Shown here piece by piece: positions 15,245 through 24,318 of a stretch of DNA of 64,000 bases. The stretch is from Noviluteimonas sp052115395. GTDB lineage: Bacteria; Pseudomonadota; Gammaproteobacteria; Xanthomonadales; Xanthomonadaceae. The position numbers were made by a program, and so were the translations under genes. Under the pieces are notes generated by a model, which worked only from the letters and a program-made list of their open reading frames with translations, had not been told where the DNA came from and made no database searches. The stretch lies in the NCBI GenBank assembly GCA_052115395.1, contig JBFRGO010000001.1, one strand, 5' to 3'. Within the stretch, counting starts at the first letter, position 1, and each line of letters starts with the position of its first letter.

Positions 15245-18229
15245 TCACGCGTTGCGCTGCTCGTGCTTGGCGTCTTCCGCGGCGTCGGCGGCGGCCTGCG
15301 CCGGGTCTGCGGTGGGCATCGCGTCGAACAGGCCCGGTGCCGGGTGCGCGTCGGCGACGGCGTCTTCCTGCACGTCGCGCTGCGCGTCGTGATGCACGAC
15401 GACGGGCGCGTCGGCCTGCGCTTCGGGAACAGGCTGCGCTTCGACGATGGGAGTGGCTTGCGGCGCGGCCGGCGCAGCTTCGACCGGTTCGGCCTCGGCT
15501 AGCGTGGGCGCGGCGTCGGCGACGCTTTCGTTCGCGACCGGTGCATCGGTCCATGCGCCCGGCGTCGAGGCCGATGCGTCGTCCCATGCGGTCGCGGCGG
15601 ATTCGACGTTGGTTTCGGCCTGCGAAGTCCGCTCGACGTCGTGTTCCACCGGCGCCTGCGCGAACTGCGCTTCGCGTGCGGCGGCCTGCTGCGGCGCGGC
15701 GGCGGCTTCGGCGGGCTGCGTTGCGACGGGGGCCGGCGCGAAGTCGTCCTCGAAGTCGAACTCCGGCTGCGAACGATGCTGCGCGACGACTTCGCCGGTG
15801 TCGGCGTCATCGTGCATCGCGCCCTGTGCGTCGGCCTCGGTCCCGGCTTCGCCTTCGGCGCCGCCTTGGCCACGACGACGACGACGACCACCGCGACGGC
15901 CACGACGGCGGCGTCCGCCGGCTTCACCCGCGTCGGCGTGCGCGTCGTGCGGGTGTTCGGCGCCTTCGACCATCGGCTGCTGCGCCGCGGCGTCCTGCGT
16001 GATGTCCGTGGCCTCTGCGGAAGCGGCGAGGGCGACGGCGGCCTCGGTGCCCGGCGCGACTGCGGTCGCTGCAGGTGCGATCGGTGCCGGCTTGGCTTCG
16101 GTGGCCTTCGCTGCGGCATCGGCGGCGGCCTGCTGTTCGCGCAGGCGCTGCTTCTCGGCGTTGCGTGCCAGCTGTTCGGCGCGTTGCTGCTCGGCACGCT
16201 GCTGCTGTTCGAGGCGCTGCTGTTCGCGCTGGGCGTCGTCGCGCGGCGGCTTGGGCTGCTTGGGTTGCTTGGGCTGCTGCTGTTGCTGGCCCTTCTGCTG
16301 CTGCGCCTGCTGCGGACCCTTTTGCTGGCCGGCCTTCTGGTCGCGGCGGTTTTCGTCGCGGCGGCCTTCGTCACGGCGGCCGTCGCGACCACCCTGCGCG
16401 GGGCGGCCACGGCCGTCGCGTGCATCGCGGCGGCCATCGCGCGCGTTGCGGCCACGCTCTTCCTGCGAACGCGCGGCCGGGGCGGGCGCCGCGGCGACGG
16501 GTTCACCGCCACCGAACAGGCGCTTGAAAAAGCCGCCGATGCCGCCGGCCGGACGGGCCACCGGTGCGACGGCGACGGGCGCCGGCGCGGCCACGACTTC
16601 TTCGCGCGGTTCCTCGCGCACGGGCGCGGGCTGCGCGGGACGCACGTTGGTGACGGCCGGGAGGTTCGGGATGTTGAGGTGCGCCTTGGTCAGCGCGTGC
16701 GTGGCCAGCTTGCGCGGCGTGCCACGCATGTAGCTGGGCTTGTTGCTTTCCTCGCCGATCTCGTTCTCGCGGATGCGCGTGACTTCGTAATGCGGCGTCT
16801 CGAGCTGGTCGTCGGCGACGATGACGATCGGCGCGTCGTGGCGCTGTTCGATCTCGGCCAGGGCGCGGCGCTTTTCGTTGAGCAGGTAGTTGCCGATCTG
16901 CGTCGGCACCTGCACGAGCACCTGCCCGGTGTTCTCCTTCATCGCGTGTTCTTCGGCGATGCGCAGGATCGACAGCGACAGCGATTCGACGCTGCGCATG
17001 CGGCCGTGGCCTTCGCAGCGCGGGCAGACCAGCTGGCTGGATTCGCCCAGGCTCGGGCGCAGGCGCTGGCGCGACATTTCGAGCAAGCCGAAGCGCGAAA
17101 TGCGGCCGAGCTGCACGCGCGCGCGGTCGTACTTGAGCGAATGCTGCAGCTTGTTCTCGACTTCGCGCTGGTGCTTGTTCGACGCCATGTCGATGAAGTC
17201 GATGACCACCAGGCCACCCAGGTCGCGCAGGCGCAACTGGCGGGCCACTTCCTCGGCCGCTTCCAGGTTGGTCTGGAACGCGGTTTCCTCGATGTCGCCG
17301 CCCTTGGTGGCGCGCGCGGAGTTCACGTCGACGGCGGTCAGGGCTTCGGTCTGGTCGATCACCAGCGCGCCGCCCGAGGGCAGTCGCACGGTGCGCTCGT
17401 ACGCGTTCTCGATCTGCGATTCGATCTGGAAGCGGTTGAAGAGCGGGGTGTCGTCCGTGTAGTGCTTGAGCTTGCGCAGGTTGTGCGGCATCACCTGCTG
17501 CACGAACTCGCGGGCTTCCTCGAACATCTCCGGCGTGTCGACGAGGATCTCGCCGATGTCGGCGCGCATGTAGTCGCGCAGGGCGCGGATGATCAGGCGC
17601 GATTCCTGGTAGATCAGGAAGGGGCTGGGCTTGGTGAGCGCGGCTTCGGCGATCGCCTTCCACACCTGGAGCAGGTAATCCAGGTCCCACTGCAGTTCTT
17701 CGGCATCGCGGCCCACGCCGGCGGTGCGGATGATCACGCCCATGTCGTCGGGGATCTGCAGCTTGTCCATCGCCTCCTTGAGGGCGGCGCGGTCGTCGCC
17801 CTCGATGCGACGCGAAACGCCGCCGGCGGTGGGCGAGTTGGGCATCAGCACCATGTAGCGACCGGCGAGCGAGATGAACGTCGTCAGCGCCGCGCCCTTG
17901 TTGCCGCGTTCTTCCTTGTCGACCTGGACGACGATTTCCTGGCCTTCGCGCAACAGCTCGCGCAGCCCGGCCTTGTTGTGGTCGACGCCTTGCTGGAAAT
18001 AGTCGCGGGAGATTTCCTTCAGCGGAAGGAAACCGTGGCGGTCGGCGCCGTACTCGACGAAGGCCGCTTCGAGGGAGGGTTCAAGGCGCGTGATGCGCCC
18101 CTTGTAGATGTTGGACTTCTTCTGTTCCTTCGACGGCTGTTCGATGTCGATGTCGTACAGGGTCTGGCCGTCGACGATGGCCACGCGCAGTTCTTCGGCC
18201 TGCGTGGCGTTGATGAGCATTCGCTTCAT
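15245..18229 (-). CDS. rne: Ribonuclease E
   Basis: This encodes 994 residues. The essential endonuclease half is complete: MKRMLINATQAEELRVAIVDG start, S1 domain about residues 38-120, 5'-sensor and DNase I-like regions with catalytic Asp in ALTAVDVNSAR and in VVIDFIDM, and the zinc-link CPRCEGHG. The C-terminal half (from about residue 510) is disordered: Arg/Asp/Gly-rich runs, a Q/P-rich stretch, a GGRRRRGRRGG basic block and an acidic Ala/Pro tail. This matches RNA-binding and degradosome scaffolds in general, but individual partner sites cannot be named. The gene has a 430-bp leader shared divergently with rluC. Confidence 0.97.
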   Translation of the reverse strand: MKRMLINATQAEELRVAIVDGQTLYDIDIEQPSKEQKKSNIYKGRITRLEPSLEAAFVEYGADRHGFLPLKEISRDYFQQGVDHNKAGLRELLREGQEIVVQVDKEERGNKGAALTTFISLAGRYMVLMPNSPTAGGVSRRIEGDDRAALKEAMDKLQIPDDMGVIIRTAGVGRDAEELQWDLDYLLQVWKAIAEAALTKPSPFLIYQESRLIIRALRDYMRADIGEILVDTPEMFEEAREFVQQVMPHNLRKLKHYTDDTPLFNRFQIESQIENAYERTVRLPSGGALVIDQTEALTAVDVNSARATKGGDIEETAFQTNLEAAEEVARQLRLRDLGGLVVIDFIDMASNKHQREVENKLQHSLKYDRARVQLGRISRFGLLEMSRQRLRPSLGESSQLVCPRCEGHGRMRSVESLSLSILRIAEEHAMKENTGQVLVQVPTQIGNYLLNEKRRALAEIEQRHDAPIVIVADDQLETPHYEVTRIRENEIGEESNKPSYMRGTPRKLATHALTKAHLNIPNLPAVTNVRPAQPAPVREEPREEVVAAPAPVAVAPVARPAGGIGGFFKRLFGGGEPVAAAPAPAARSQEERGRNARDGRRDARDGRGRPAQGGRDGRRDEGRRDENRRDQKAGQQKGPQQAQQQKGQQQQQPKQPKQPKPPRDDAQREQQRLEQQQRAEQQRAEQLARNAEKQRLREQQAAADAAAKATEAKPAPIAPAATAVAPGTEAAVALAASAEATDITQDAAAQQPMVEGAEHPHDAHADAGEAGGRRRRGRRGGRRRRRGQGGAEGEAGTEADAQGAMHDDADTGEVVAQHRSQPEFDFEDDFAPAPVATQPAEAAAAPQQAAAREAQFAQAPVEHDVERTSQAETNVESAATAWDDASASTPGAWTDAPVANESVADAAPTLAEAEPVEAAPAAPQATPIVEAQPVPEAQADAPVVVHHDAQRDVQEDAVADAHPAPGLFDAMPTADPAQAAADAAEDAKHEQRNA

Positions 18230-18664
18230 TTGCGTTCCTCGCGCGCTGTCGCACGCGGAACGCCGTGGGCGTTCGCCTCTGGATACCGCGGCGCCATCGG
18301 CGCGCCCTGCAGGCGCATCGTTGTCGCTTCTTGTATGCCAGCGCTACGACACCTCGGCGAACCGCGGGAGCGCTTGTACTTCCAATCCAATTTGCGGGCC
18401 GGCGACGCGTGGCGGGGGAGCCTTGCGTCGCTCGGGTCGTGTGAGCGCCGATGTCTGACGCACCGGGCGATGGCCGGGCCTGCCGACGAGCCGCTAACAT
18501 GGCCGCCCCGGGGGCGGTGGTCGCGCACTGTGTCGGGGATCGCGGGAGGCGGGCTTTCGGCCCGTTGGCTGTGCGGGAACGCGATGTTCGCGGTCCTTCG
18601 CGCAATCTCCCTGCGAAATCAAACCCTTACTTCGCGCGGCGAGTGTAGCAGGTCAAAGGCGAGC
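18230..18664. promoter_or_regulatory. Divergent rne/rluC intergenic region, probable long rne leader
   Basis: These 435 bases hold no convincing gene. In E. coli the rne mRNA has a leader of about 360 nt through which RNase E autoregulates its own message; the length here would allow the same, but I did not identify a conserved stem-loop by eye. No clear sigma-70 pair stands out. The last 45 bases before rluC are relatively AT-rich. Confidence 0.4.
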
Positions 18665-19630
18665 ATGGACCCCACCGATCCGACCCCCGGCCGCGCCCCC
18701 GCGCAGGCACGGACTGTCCGCATTGCCGAAGACCGGGAAGGCCAGCGGCTGGACAACTTCCTCCTGGGCTACCTCAAGGGGGCGCCGCGCTCGCTGATCT
18801 ACAAGATCGTGCGGTCCGGGCAGGTGCGCGTGAACGGGGGCCGCGTGAAGGCCGACCGACGCCTGGAGGGTGGGGACGAGGTCCGCATCCCGCCGGTCCG
18901 CCTGGACGAACCGACCGACAAGGGCTCGCCCGCCAAGGGCCTGCTCGAAGCGATGGAAGCCAGCATCGTGTTCGAGGACGCACGGCTGCTGGCGGTCAAC
19001 AAGCCCGCGGGCGTGGCCAGCCACGGCGGCAGCGGGATCAGCTTCGGCGTGATCGAAACGCTGCGCGTGTTGCGGCCGCACGACGGCCTGGAACTCGTGC
19101 ACCGCCTGGACCGCGACACCTCCGGCCTGCTCGTGTTGGCGAAGAAGCGTTCGGCGCTCACCGAATTGCAGGCGCTGATGCGCGAGGAAGGCGGGATCGC
19201 CAAGCGCTACCTGGCGCTGCTGGTGGGCCGCTTGCCCAACGGGACGATGACCGTCGACGCGCCGCTGCACATCGGCCTGCGCCAGGGCGGCGAACGCCAT
19301 GTGCAGGTCAATCCCGCCGGTAAGCCCTCGCTGAGCCATTTCAAGGCGTTGGAGCGGCGCGGTGGCCAGTCGTATTGCGAAGTGCGCATCGAAACCGGCC
19401 GGACGCACCAGATTCGCGTGCACGCCCAGCACATCGGCCATCCGATCGCCGGCGACGACAAGTACGGCGATCCGGCGGCGAACAAGCGCCTGCGCGACCA
19501 GGTCGGGCTGAAGCGGATGTTCCTGCACGCATCGACGCTGGAATTCGCGCTCGATGGCGGGCGTGCGCCGTATTCGCTCAATGCGCCGCTGGCGCCGGAA
19601 TTGATCGACGTCCTCGACCGGCTCGCCTGA
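18665..19630 (+). CDS. rluC: 23S rRNA pseudouridine synthase RluC
   Basis: This encodes 321 residues. An N-terminal S4 RNA-binding domain (QRLDNFLLGYLKGAPRSLIYKI) precedes the RluA-type catalytic domain with motif HRLDRDTSGLLVLAKK containing the catalytic Asp, and RTHQIRVHAQHIGHPI. RluC modifies U955, U2504 and U2580 of 23S rRNA in E. coli. It is divergent from rne, as in E. coli. ATG 18665 was chosen because upstream sequence is the intergenic promoter region. Confidence 0.93.
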   Translation: MDPTDPTPGRAPAQARTVRIAEDREGQRLDNFLLGYLKGAPRSLIYKIVRSGQVRVNGGRVKADRRLEGGDEVRIPPVRLDEPTDKGSPAKGLLEAMEASIVFEDARLLAVNKPAGVASHGGSGISFGVIETLRVLRPHDGLELVHRLDRDTSGLLVLAKKRSALTELQALMREEGGIAKRYLALLVGRLPNGTMTVDAPLHIGLRQGGERHVQVNPAGKPSLSHFKALERRGGQSYCEVRIETGRTHQIRVHAQHIGHPIAGDDKYGDPAANKRLRDQVGLKRMFLHASTLEFALDGGRAPYSLNAPLAPELIDVLDRLA

Positions 19631-20305
19631 TCAGCCCCGGGCGGGCGCTGGGCGCACCAGGAAGAGGAAGCGCAGGATCGCGCTGATCGCGAAATACGAG
19701 GCCGCACCGGCGGCGGCCTGTCCCCATTGGACGCCGGTTTCGCCGAAATTCGGGAACGAGGGCGAATTGGGCAGGTCGAGCGCCGCGATCACCTCCGGCG
19801 TGAGGCCGCGGTCGGATGCGTTCATCGCGAACAGGATGCAGATCGCGAACGCGAGCGCCTGGACATAGGCGACCGTCGCATCGAAGCCCGGCGCATTGCG
19901 GCGCGTATTCCAGAAGATCATCGCCTTGCCGAGCAGGACGCCGACGATCGCCCATGCCAGCCAGCGTTCGGGGGCGATGTACCACCAGTCGACGAAGATC
20001 ACCTTCGACCACCACGCCGCGACCACGAGCGGCCCGACCCCCATTGCAGGCAAGCGCGGATCGAACCACCGCCGCGTACCAAGCAGGCGCAGGCCACCGC
20101 AGATCAACAACACCGGGAGTTCGTAGGCGACGGCGATCGCCGTGCTGATCACGCCGACGCGGCCGAAGGCCATCGGCCACAGCCAGATCGCAATGATGGA
20201 AATCGCCATCACCAGTTCCGGCACGGCCGCGAATACGCGCGGCCAGAGGCGGCTTTCGAGGTGGATGTCGTCCTGCTGGAGGGTGTGCCAGTCCTGGCTG
20301 CTCAT
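19631..20305 (-). CDS. Multi-pass membrane protein of unknown function
   Basis: This encodes 224 residues with about six hydrophobic helices. The start ATG overlaps the phhB stop (ATGA), so it is translated as the second gene of that operon. No catalytic motif is evident. Conserved-looking aromatic clusters (AAWWSKVIFVDWWYI) and a periplasmic loop NSPSFPNFGETGVQWG are notable. Function unknown; the pairing with pterin dehydratase may be only positional. Confidence 0.75.
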   Translation of the reverse strand: MSSQDWHTLQQDDIHLESRLWPRVFAAVPELVMAISIIAIWLWPMAFGRVGVISTAIAVAYELPVLLICGGLRLLGTRRWFDPRLPAMGVGPLVVAAWWSKVIFVDWWYIAPERWLAWAIVGVLLGKAMIFWNTRRNAPGFDATVAYVQALAFAICILFAMNASDRGLTPEVIAALDLPNSPSFPNFGETGVQWGQAAAGAASYFAISAILRFLFLVRPAPARG

Positions 20306-20643
20306 CCCGTGAGGCGTTGCGTCTTCGCCGCCAGGATGAAGTCGTTCTCGCTCAGCCCGCCGACATCGTGCGTGGAGAAGCGCACCACGCAGCGGTCGTA
20401 ATGCACGCCCAGGTCGGGATGGTGGTCCTCGGCGTTGGCGATGAAGGCCAGCGCGTTCACGAAGCCCATCGTGCGGTAGTAGTCCTTGAACTTGAAGGTC
20501 TTCACGAGCGCGTGCCCGTCCTCGGCCAGCTCCCAGCCGGGGATCTGCGGCAGCAGCTCGCGCACGCGGGCTTCGGTGAGCTTGTGCTCGGTGCCGCGGC
20601 GCGGGATGCAGTGGGCGTCGGCGAGGGCGATCAGGTCGGTCAT
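20302..20643 (-). CDS. phhB: 4a-hydroxytetrahydrobiopterin dehydratase (PCD)
   Basis: This encodes 113 residues. The pterin-binding signature EDHHPDLGVHYDRCVVRFSTHD with GGLSENDF is intact, including the catalytic His pair. The enzyme regenerates the pterin cofactor of aromatic amino acid hydroxylases; PCD also assists molybdopterin-related chemistry in some bacteria. No phenylalanine hydroxylase is adjacent. Start at MTDLIALADAHC. Confidence 0.93.
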   Translation of the reverse strand: MTDLIALADAHCIPRRGTEHKLTEARVRELLPQIPGWELAEDGHALVKTFKFKDYYRTMGFVNALAFIANAEDHHPDLGVHYDRCVVRFSTHDVGGLSENDFILAAKTQRLTG

Positions 20644-20749
20644 GGGGGCACTCCGCAGCGTTGCGCGCTGAACCAGAACATATCGGCCGTGGTCGCATGG
20701 TGGACTGTCCACCACGGCGGCCGCTTCCGGGGTCGGTAGAATAGCCCGC

Positions 20750-21343
20750 ATGATCCAGCTCTCCGAATCCGCGCAGGCGCACTTCCGCCGCCTCATCGAA
20801 CGCGAAGCCCTGCCGGGCCTCGGCGTTCGCCTCTCCGCCGTCCATCCCGGCACGCCGCGCGCCGACGTGCGCCTGGAGTTCGCCGAACCGGGCGACCTCA
20901 CCGGCGAGGAATGGGCCATCGATTGCGAAGGCTTCACCCTGTGGGTGGATCCGGCGAGCGCGCCGTTCCTGGACGCTGCAGAGATCGACTACACGCAGCA
21001 GGCCACCGGCGGGCAGTTGCAGATCCGCGCGCCGAAGATCAAAGGCGAAGCGCCGGCGGAGTCCGCATCGTTGGTGGAGCGCGTGCGGTGGGTGGTCGAA
21101 CACGAGGTCAACCCGCAGCTCGCCCAGCATCGCGGGCACGTGTCGGTGCATGAGGTGACGGCCGATGGCGTGGTGCTGCTGCGCTTCGGCGGTGGCTGCC
21201 ACGGTTGCGGCATGGCCGACGTGACGCTCAAGCAGGGCATCGAACAAACGCTGATGACGCGCGTGCCGGGCGTGACCGCCGTGCGCGATGCGACCGACCA
21301 TGCGACGGGCACGGCGCCGTACATGCCGCGCGACGCGGCCTGA
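20750..21343 (+). CDS. nfuA: Fe-S biogenesis protein NfuA
   Basis: This encodes 197 residues. The N-terminal degenerate A-type carrier domain (IQLSESAQAHFRRLIERE) lacks the usual cysteines, and the C-terminal Nfu domain carries GGGCHGCGMAD, whose CxxC binds a 4Fe-4S cluster at the dimer interface. NfuA delivers clusters to apoproteins under oxidative or iron stress. A TAGAAT -10-like element lies at 20737-20742, 8 bases before the ATG, implying a very short leader if real. Confidence 0.95.
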   Translation: MIQLSESAQAHFRRLIEREALPGLGVRLSAVHPGTPRADVRLEFAEPGDLTGEEWAIDCEGFTLWVDPASAPFLDAAEIDYTQQATGGQLQIRAPKIKGEAPAESASLVERVRWVVEHEVNPQLAQHRGHVSVHEVTADGVVLLRFGGGCHGCGMADVTLKQGIEQTLMTRVPGVTAVRDATDHATGTAPYMPRDAA

Positions 21344-21358
21344 CGGTTCGCGGAGCGC

Positions 21359-23080
21359 GTGTTCTCCGCCGACGACATCATCGAAGCACTGGGGCTGCGG
21401 CGGCGGCTGAAATCCATTCGCCCGCAGGCCCCGGGCACGCTCCCGCCAGGGTGGCAGCAGTGGTTCGACGCGATGCCGGCCACGCCGCACGCGGTGAAAG
21501 GCGCGCTACCGCAAACCTTCGTCGACGAACTCGCACAACGTCCGCTCGCATCGCCGCCCAGGCGCGATGTGCAACTCAATCGTTGGCAGGCCTTCGCCAC
21601 CTTGTGGCGCCAACAGTGGCATCCGCCGATTCGCGAAGAACGCGGGTTGCGTTGGTTCGCCGCGTCGGTCAGCGCGGTTTTGCACTTGTTCTTCGCGGTG
21701 CTGTTGTTGTTCCTCGCCTACGTGTTCGTTCCGCCGCCAGCGCCGGAGGGCGAGGGCCAGCAGGTGGTGCAAGCAGAGTTCATCGGCAAGGGCACGCCGG
21801 AAGAAACCGGCGGTGGCGCGCCGCAGGGGCCGCAACCGGAACCGGCGCAAACCGCCGCCGCGCCTTCGCCCCCCGCGGCGACGCCGACGCCTTCACCGGC
21901 ACCGACCCAACCGCCACCGCCGCCGCAACCCGAGCAGCCCGCGCCGCAACCCGAGCAACCGGTGGCCGCGCAACCGCCGCCGCAGCCGCAACCCGGGCCC
22001 GAACCGGTCGTCGAAGTGCCCCCCGCGCCGCAACCGTTGCAGGTGACGCAGGTGCCGCAACCGGATACGACCTTCGTGTTGCCGCCGCCACGGCCGCGCG
22101 AAGTCGTCGTCGCGCCGCGCGATATCACGGTTCCGCAATTGCGACAGCCCACGCAGGAAATCGCACGCGTGGAAGCGCAGCGCCAGACGCTCGAAACGCA
22201 GCCCGTCGAAGCGCAACGCATCCGCGTCGCGCCGCCGCAGGTGCGCGGTGAAGAATCGGCGCGCCTGACGCAACAGATCCCGATCACGTCCGCGCAATCG
22301 CAATCGCGCGAAATCGCTTTGCCCACGTTGCGCGGCGAAACGCGCGAGATCCCGATGCCTTCGCGCGGTACGACGCCGGGCGCGACGACACCGGGAACGT
22401 CGACGTCGAATGCACCGTCGACGACGCCGGGCTCGGCGACGGCGGCCACCGCGGCGGCGCCGGGTGGACAACAGGCGCCGGGCAGCGGCACTGCGCCCGC
22501 TGCACAACCGGGCGCAGGCACCACGCCGAACGCAGCGCCAGGTGCATGGCCTTCGCCGAACCGGGGCGACGACTGGGGTGCGGGCACGCGCAACACGCCG
22601 GGCGGCAAACCCGGATCGGGCGCCAAGCCCGGCATCTACGATGCGCAGGGTCGTCCGAATTTGGGCGAACCGCCGACACCGGGCCAGAACGCGCCGGGCA
22701 CCGTGGAAGCGCACATCGCCGATCTGGACCGCGCGGGCCGGTGGCTCAAGCGCCCGCCGCTCGACTACACGCCGACCACCTTCGACCAGTACTGGGTGCC
22801 GAGCGAAACGCTGCTGCAGGAATGGGTGCGCAAGGGCATCAAGTCGCTGTCGATCCCCATCCCCGGTACCGACAAGAAGATCTCGTGCGTCGTTTCGCTG
22901 CTGCAATTCGGCGGCGGTTGCGGCCTGGTCGATCCGAATGTCAACGCGCAGGCCGCGCGCGCGCGACCGCCGCCGGATGTGCCGTTCAAACCCTGGTTGC
23001 AGGAAGACAACGGCAGCATCAAGAAGGCGCCGCCTCCGCCGAACACTTCGGTGCAGGTGCCCGCTTCGACGACGCCCTGA
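21359..23080 (+). CDS. Proline-rich TonB/TolA-like membrane-anchored protein
   Basis: This encodes 573 residues, GTG start with GGAG just before it, 15 bases after nfuA. A cytoplasmic N terminus of about 95 residues is followed by one transmembrane helix (SAVLHLFFAVLLLFLAYVFV) and then a long extended domain: Pro/Gln/Glu repeats (about 125-230), Arg/Gln-rich beta-like repeats, and an Ala/Gly/Thr/Pro-rich stretch (to about 440). A compact C-terminal domain (about 445-560) contains two Cys. The layout resembles TonB or TolA, but no ExbBD/TolQR genes are near and the C-terminal domain is not TonB-like to my eye. Function unknown. Confidence 0.75.
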   Translation: MFSADDIIEALGLRRRLKSIRPQAPGTLPPGWQQWFDAMPATPHAVKGALPQTFVDELAQRPLASPPRRDVQLNRWQAFATLWRQQWHPPIREERGLRWFAASVSAVLHLFFAVLLLFLAYVFVPPPAPEGEGQQVVQAEFIGKGTPEETGGGAPQGPQPEPAQTAAAPSPPAATPTPSPAPTQPPPPPQPEQPAPQPEQPVAAQPPPQPQPGPEPVVEVPPAPQPLQVTQVPQPDTTFVLPPPRPREVVVAPRDITVPQLRQPTQEIARVEAQRQTLETQPVEAQRIRVAPPQVRGEESARLTQQIPITSAQSQSREIALPTLRGETREIPMPSRGTTPGATTPGTSTSNAPSTTPGSATAATAAAPGGQQAPGSGTAPAAQPGAGTTPNAAPGAWPSPNRGDDWGAGTRNTPGGKPGSGAKPGIYDAQGRPNLGEPPTPGQNAPGTVEAHIADLDRAGRWLKRPPLDYTPTTFDQYWVPSETLLQEWVRKGIKSLSIPIPGTDKKISCVVSLLQFGGGCGLVDPNVNAQAARARPPPDVPFKPWLQEDNGSIKKAPPPPNTSVQVPASTTP

Positions 23081-23083
23081 CGC

Positions 23084-23110
23084 AAAAAGGCCCGCTTGCG
23101 CGGGCCTTTT
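23084..23110 (+). terminator. Strong bidirectional rho-independent terminator
   Basis: AAAAA, stem GGCCCGC, loop TTGC, stem GCGGGCC and TTTT lie between two convergent genes. A-run and T-run allow function in both directions. Confidence 0.93.
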
Positions 23111-23131
23111 CTTGCAACGTGCGACGCGGTG

Positions 23132-23566
23132 TTACTGCGCGTCGTGCAGGTCGGCCAGGTGGCTTTCGGTGGAGTGGAAGTACGCACCCAGGTCGGCGAT
23201 CTGCTGGTCGGTGAGTTCCTTCGCCTGCGGCGACATCAGCGCATTGTCGCGATCGCCTTTGCGGTAGGCGACCAGCGCATGCTCGATGTAGTCGGAGTAC
23301 TGGCCGCCGAGCTTCGGGTAGACCTTGTCCAACGGCGCGTTGCCTTCGGCGCCGTGGCAATCCACGCACGCGAAACCGTTGCGCTTGGTCGTGGCGAGCT
23401 TCATGCCCGCTTCGATGTTGCCCGTCGGCAGGCCGGCGGAGGAGGACTTCGGCGCTTCACCTTCGGCGTGGCCGCCTTCCTTGTTGCCTTCTTCGCCGTT
23501 CTTCGAGCACGCAGTCAGCGCGAGCGCGAGCAGGGCGATGGCGAACGCGGTCTTCTTGATCGTCAT
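23132..23566 (-). CDS. Lipoprotein c-type cytochrome (single haem)
   Basis: This encodes 144 residues. The signal ends in lipobox LALTAC; a Glu/Gly/Ser-rich linker follows; the haem site is CVDCH, with distal Met in DNALMSPQAKELTDQQIADLGAYF, the class I cytochrome c4-like arrangement. It is likely tethered to a membrane as a one-electron carrier. It lies directly downstream of a second c-type cytochrome (8 bases apart), so the pair is probably co-expressed and may act like the two halves of a dihaem c4. Confidence 0.9.
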   Translation of the reverse strand: MTIKKTAFAIALLALALTACSKNGEEGNKEGGHAEGEAPKSSSAGLPTGNIEAGMKLATTKRNGFACVDCHGAEGNAPLDKVYPKLGGQYSDYIEHALVAYRKGDRDNALMSPQAKELTDQQIADLGAYFHSTESHLADLHDAQ

Positions 23567-23574
23567 GGTCGGGC

Positions 23575-24018
23575 TCACTTCTGCACGTTCACGGTCGAAA
23601 GGTAGGCGGCGATGTCGGCGATGTCCTGCGGCGAGAAGCTCTCCGCCTGCGCCTGCATCGTCGGGTGCTTGCGCTTGCCTTCGCGATACTCGGTGAGCGC
23701 CGAGGCCAGGTAGCCCGCCGACTGCCCGCCGATGCGCGGCACGTGGTAGCTCGGATAGGCGTTCTTGTAGCCGGTGATGCCGTGGCAACCGCGGCACGTA
23801 TAGGTGAGTTCCTTGCCCTTCGCTGCGTCGCCGGTGAGGTCGACGGCCTTCGGTTCGGCAGGTGCGGCCGGCTTCGCGGCGGCGGTGGAAGCGGCGGCAG
23901 GCGCGGCGGCGGTGGCAGGCGCGGCGGCCGTGGCCGGTGCGGCGGGCTGCTGCGCATGTGCAGTCAGGAGCAGGGGCGCCAGCAGCAGGCCGGCGGCGAT
24001 CGTCAGCGGTCGCATCAT
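23575..24018 (-). CDS. Periplasmic c-type cytochrome (single haem)
   Basis: This encodes 147 residues from MMRPLTIAAG (the second Met, 24015, is equally possible). A signal peptide is cleaved near AHA-Q, then an Ala/Pro-rich flexible linker of about 45 residues, then a class I haem domain with CRGCH and distal Met in HPTMQAQAESFSPQDIADIAAYL. The c4-like haem domain resembles the downstream lipoprotein cytochrome. The linker suggests a mobile shuttle between a membrane complex and an oxidase. Confidence 0.9.
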   Translation of the reverse strand: MMRPLTIAAGLLLAPLLLTAHAQQPAAPATAAAPATAAAPAAASTAAAKPAAPAEPKAVDLTGDAAKGKELTYTCRGCHGITGYKNAYPSYHVPRIGGQSAGYLASALTEYREGKRKHPTMQAQAESFSPQDIADIAAYLSTVNVQK

Positions 24019-24318
24019 GAAGTGAAGTCCACGGTGGAAGTTCGGTCGCGACGCACGTGTCATCCGGGCGTCTCGCAAGCCGCGAAGTATAGCCCGCACG
24101 TGAATGGAACCGGCAAACCGGTGGCCGTCGAATGCAGACGCACGCGTGCAACCGGTCGGACCCTGACCGCATCCGATGTTCGACCTGTTTCGGCATGCAC
24201 GACGCCGGCGCCTGATCCGTAAGCAGGATTCCTCCGTGAAGTCACCATGACCTATGGCGCATGGCGGTGCGAACGGGGGAGTGATTTACTTGACTACAAC
24301 ACCCAAGGGGTCAGCCCA
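24019..24318. other. 300-bp divergent intergenic region, cytochrome/RND operons
   Basis: No gene is apparent. TTGACT at 24290-24295 looks like a -35 but no matching -10 is found downstream; TACAAC at 24295-24300 could be a -10 with a poor -35. No strong palindrome seen. Confidence 0.4.

Noticed and set aside
15641..18229. Very long open frame antisense to rne (continuing into the rluC frame)
   Set aside because: It is the complement of a clear RNase E gene; its translation is low-complexity Arg/Gly/Leu with no domain, as expected in high-GC DNA. Only the part from 18665 is real (rluC).
18230..18664. Possible protein gene between rne and rluC on the minus strand
   Set aside because: The frame is Arg-rich with no ribosome site and runs into rne; the region is better explained as leader and promoters.
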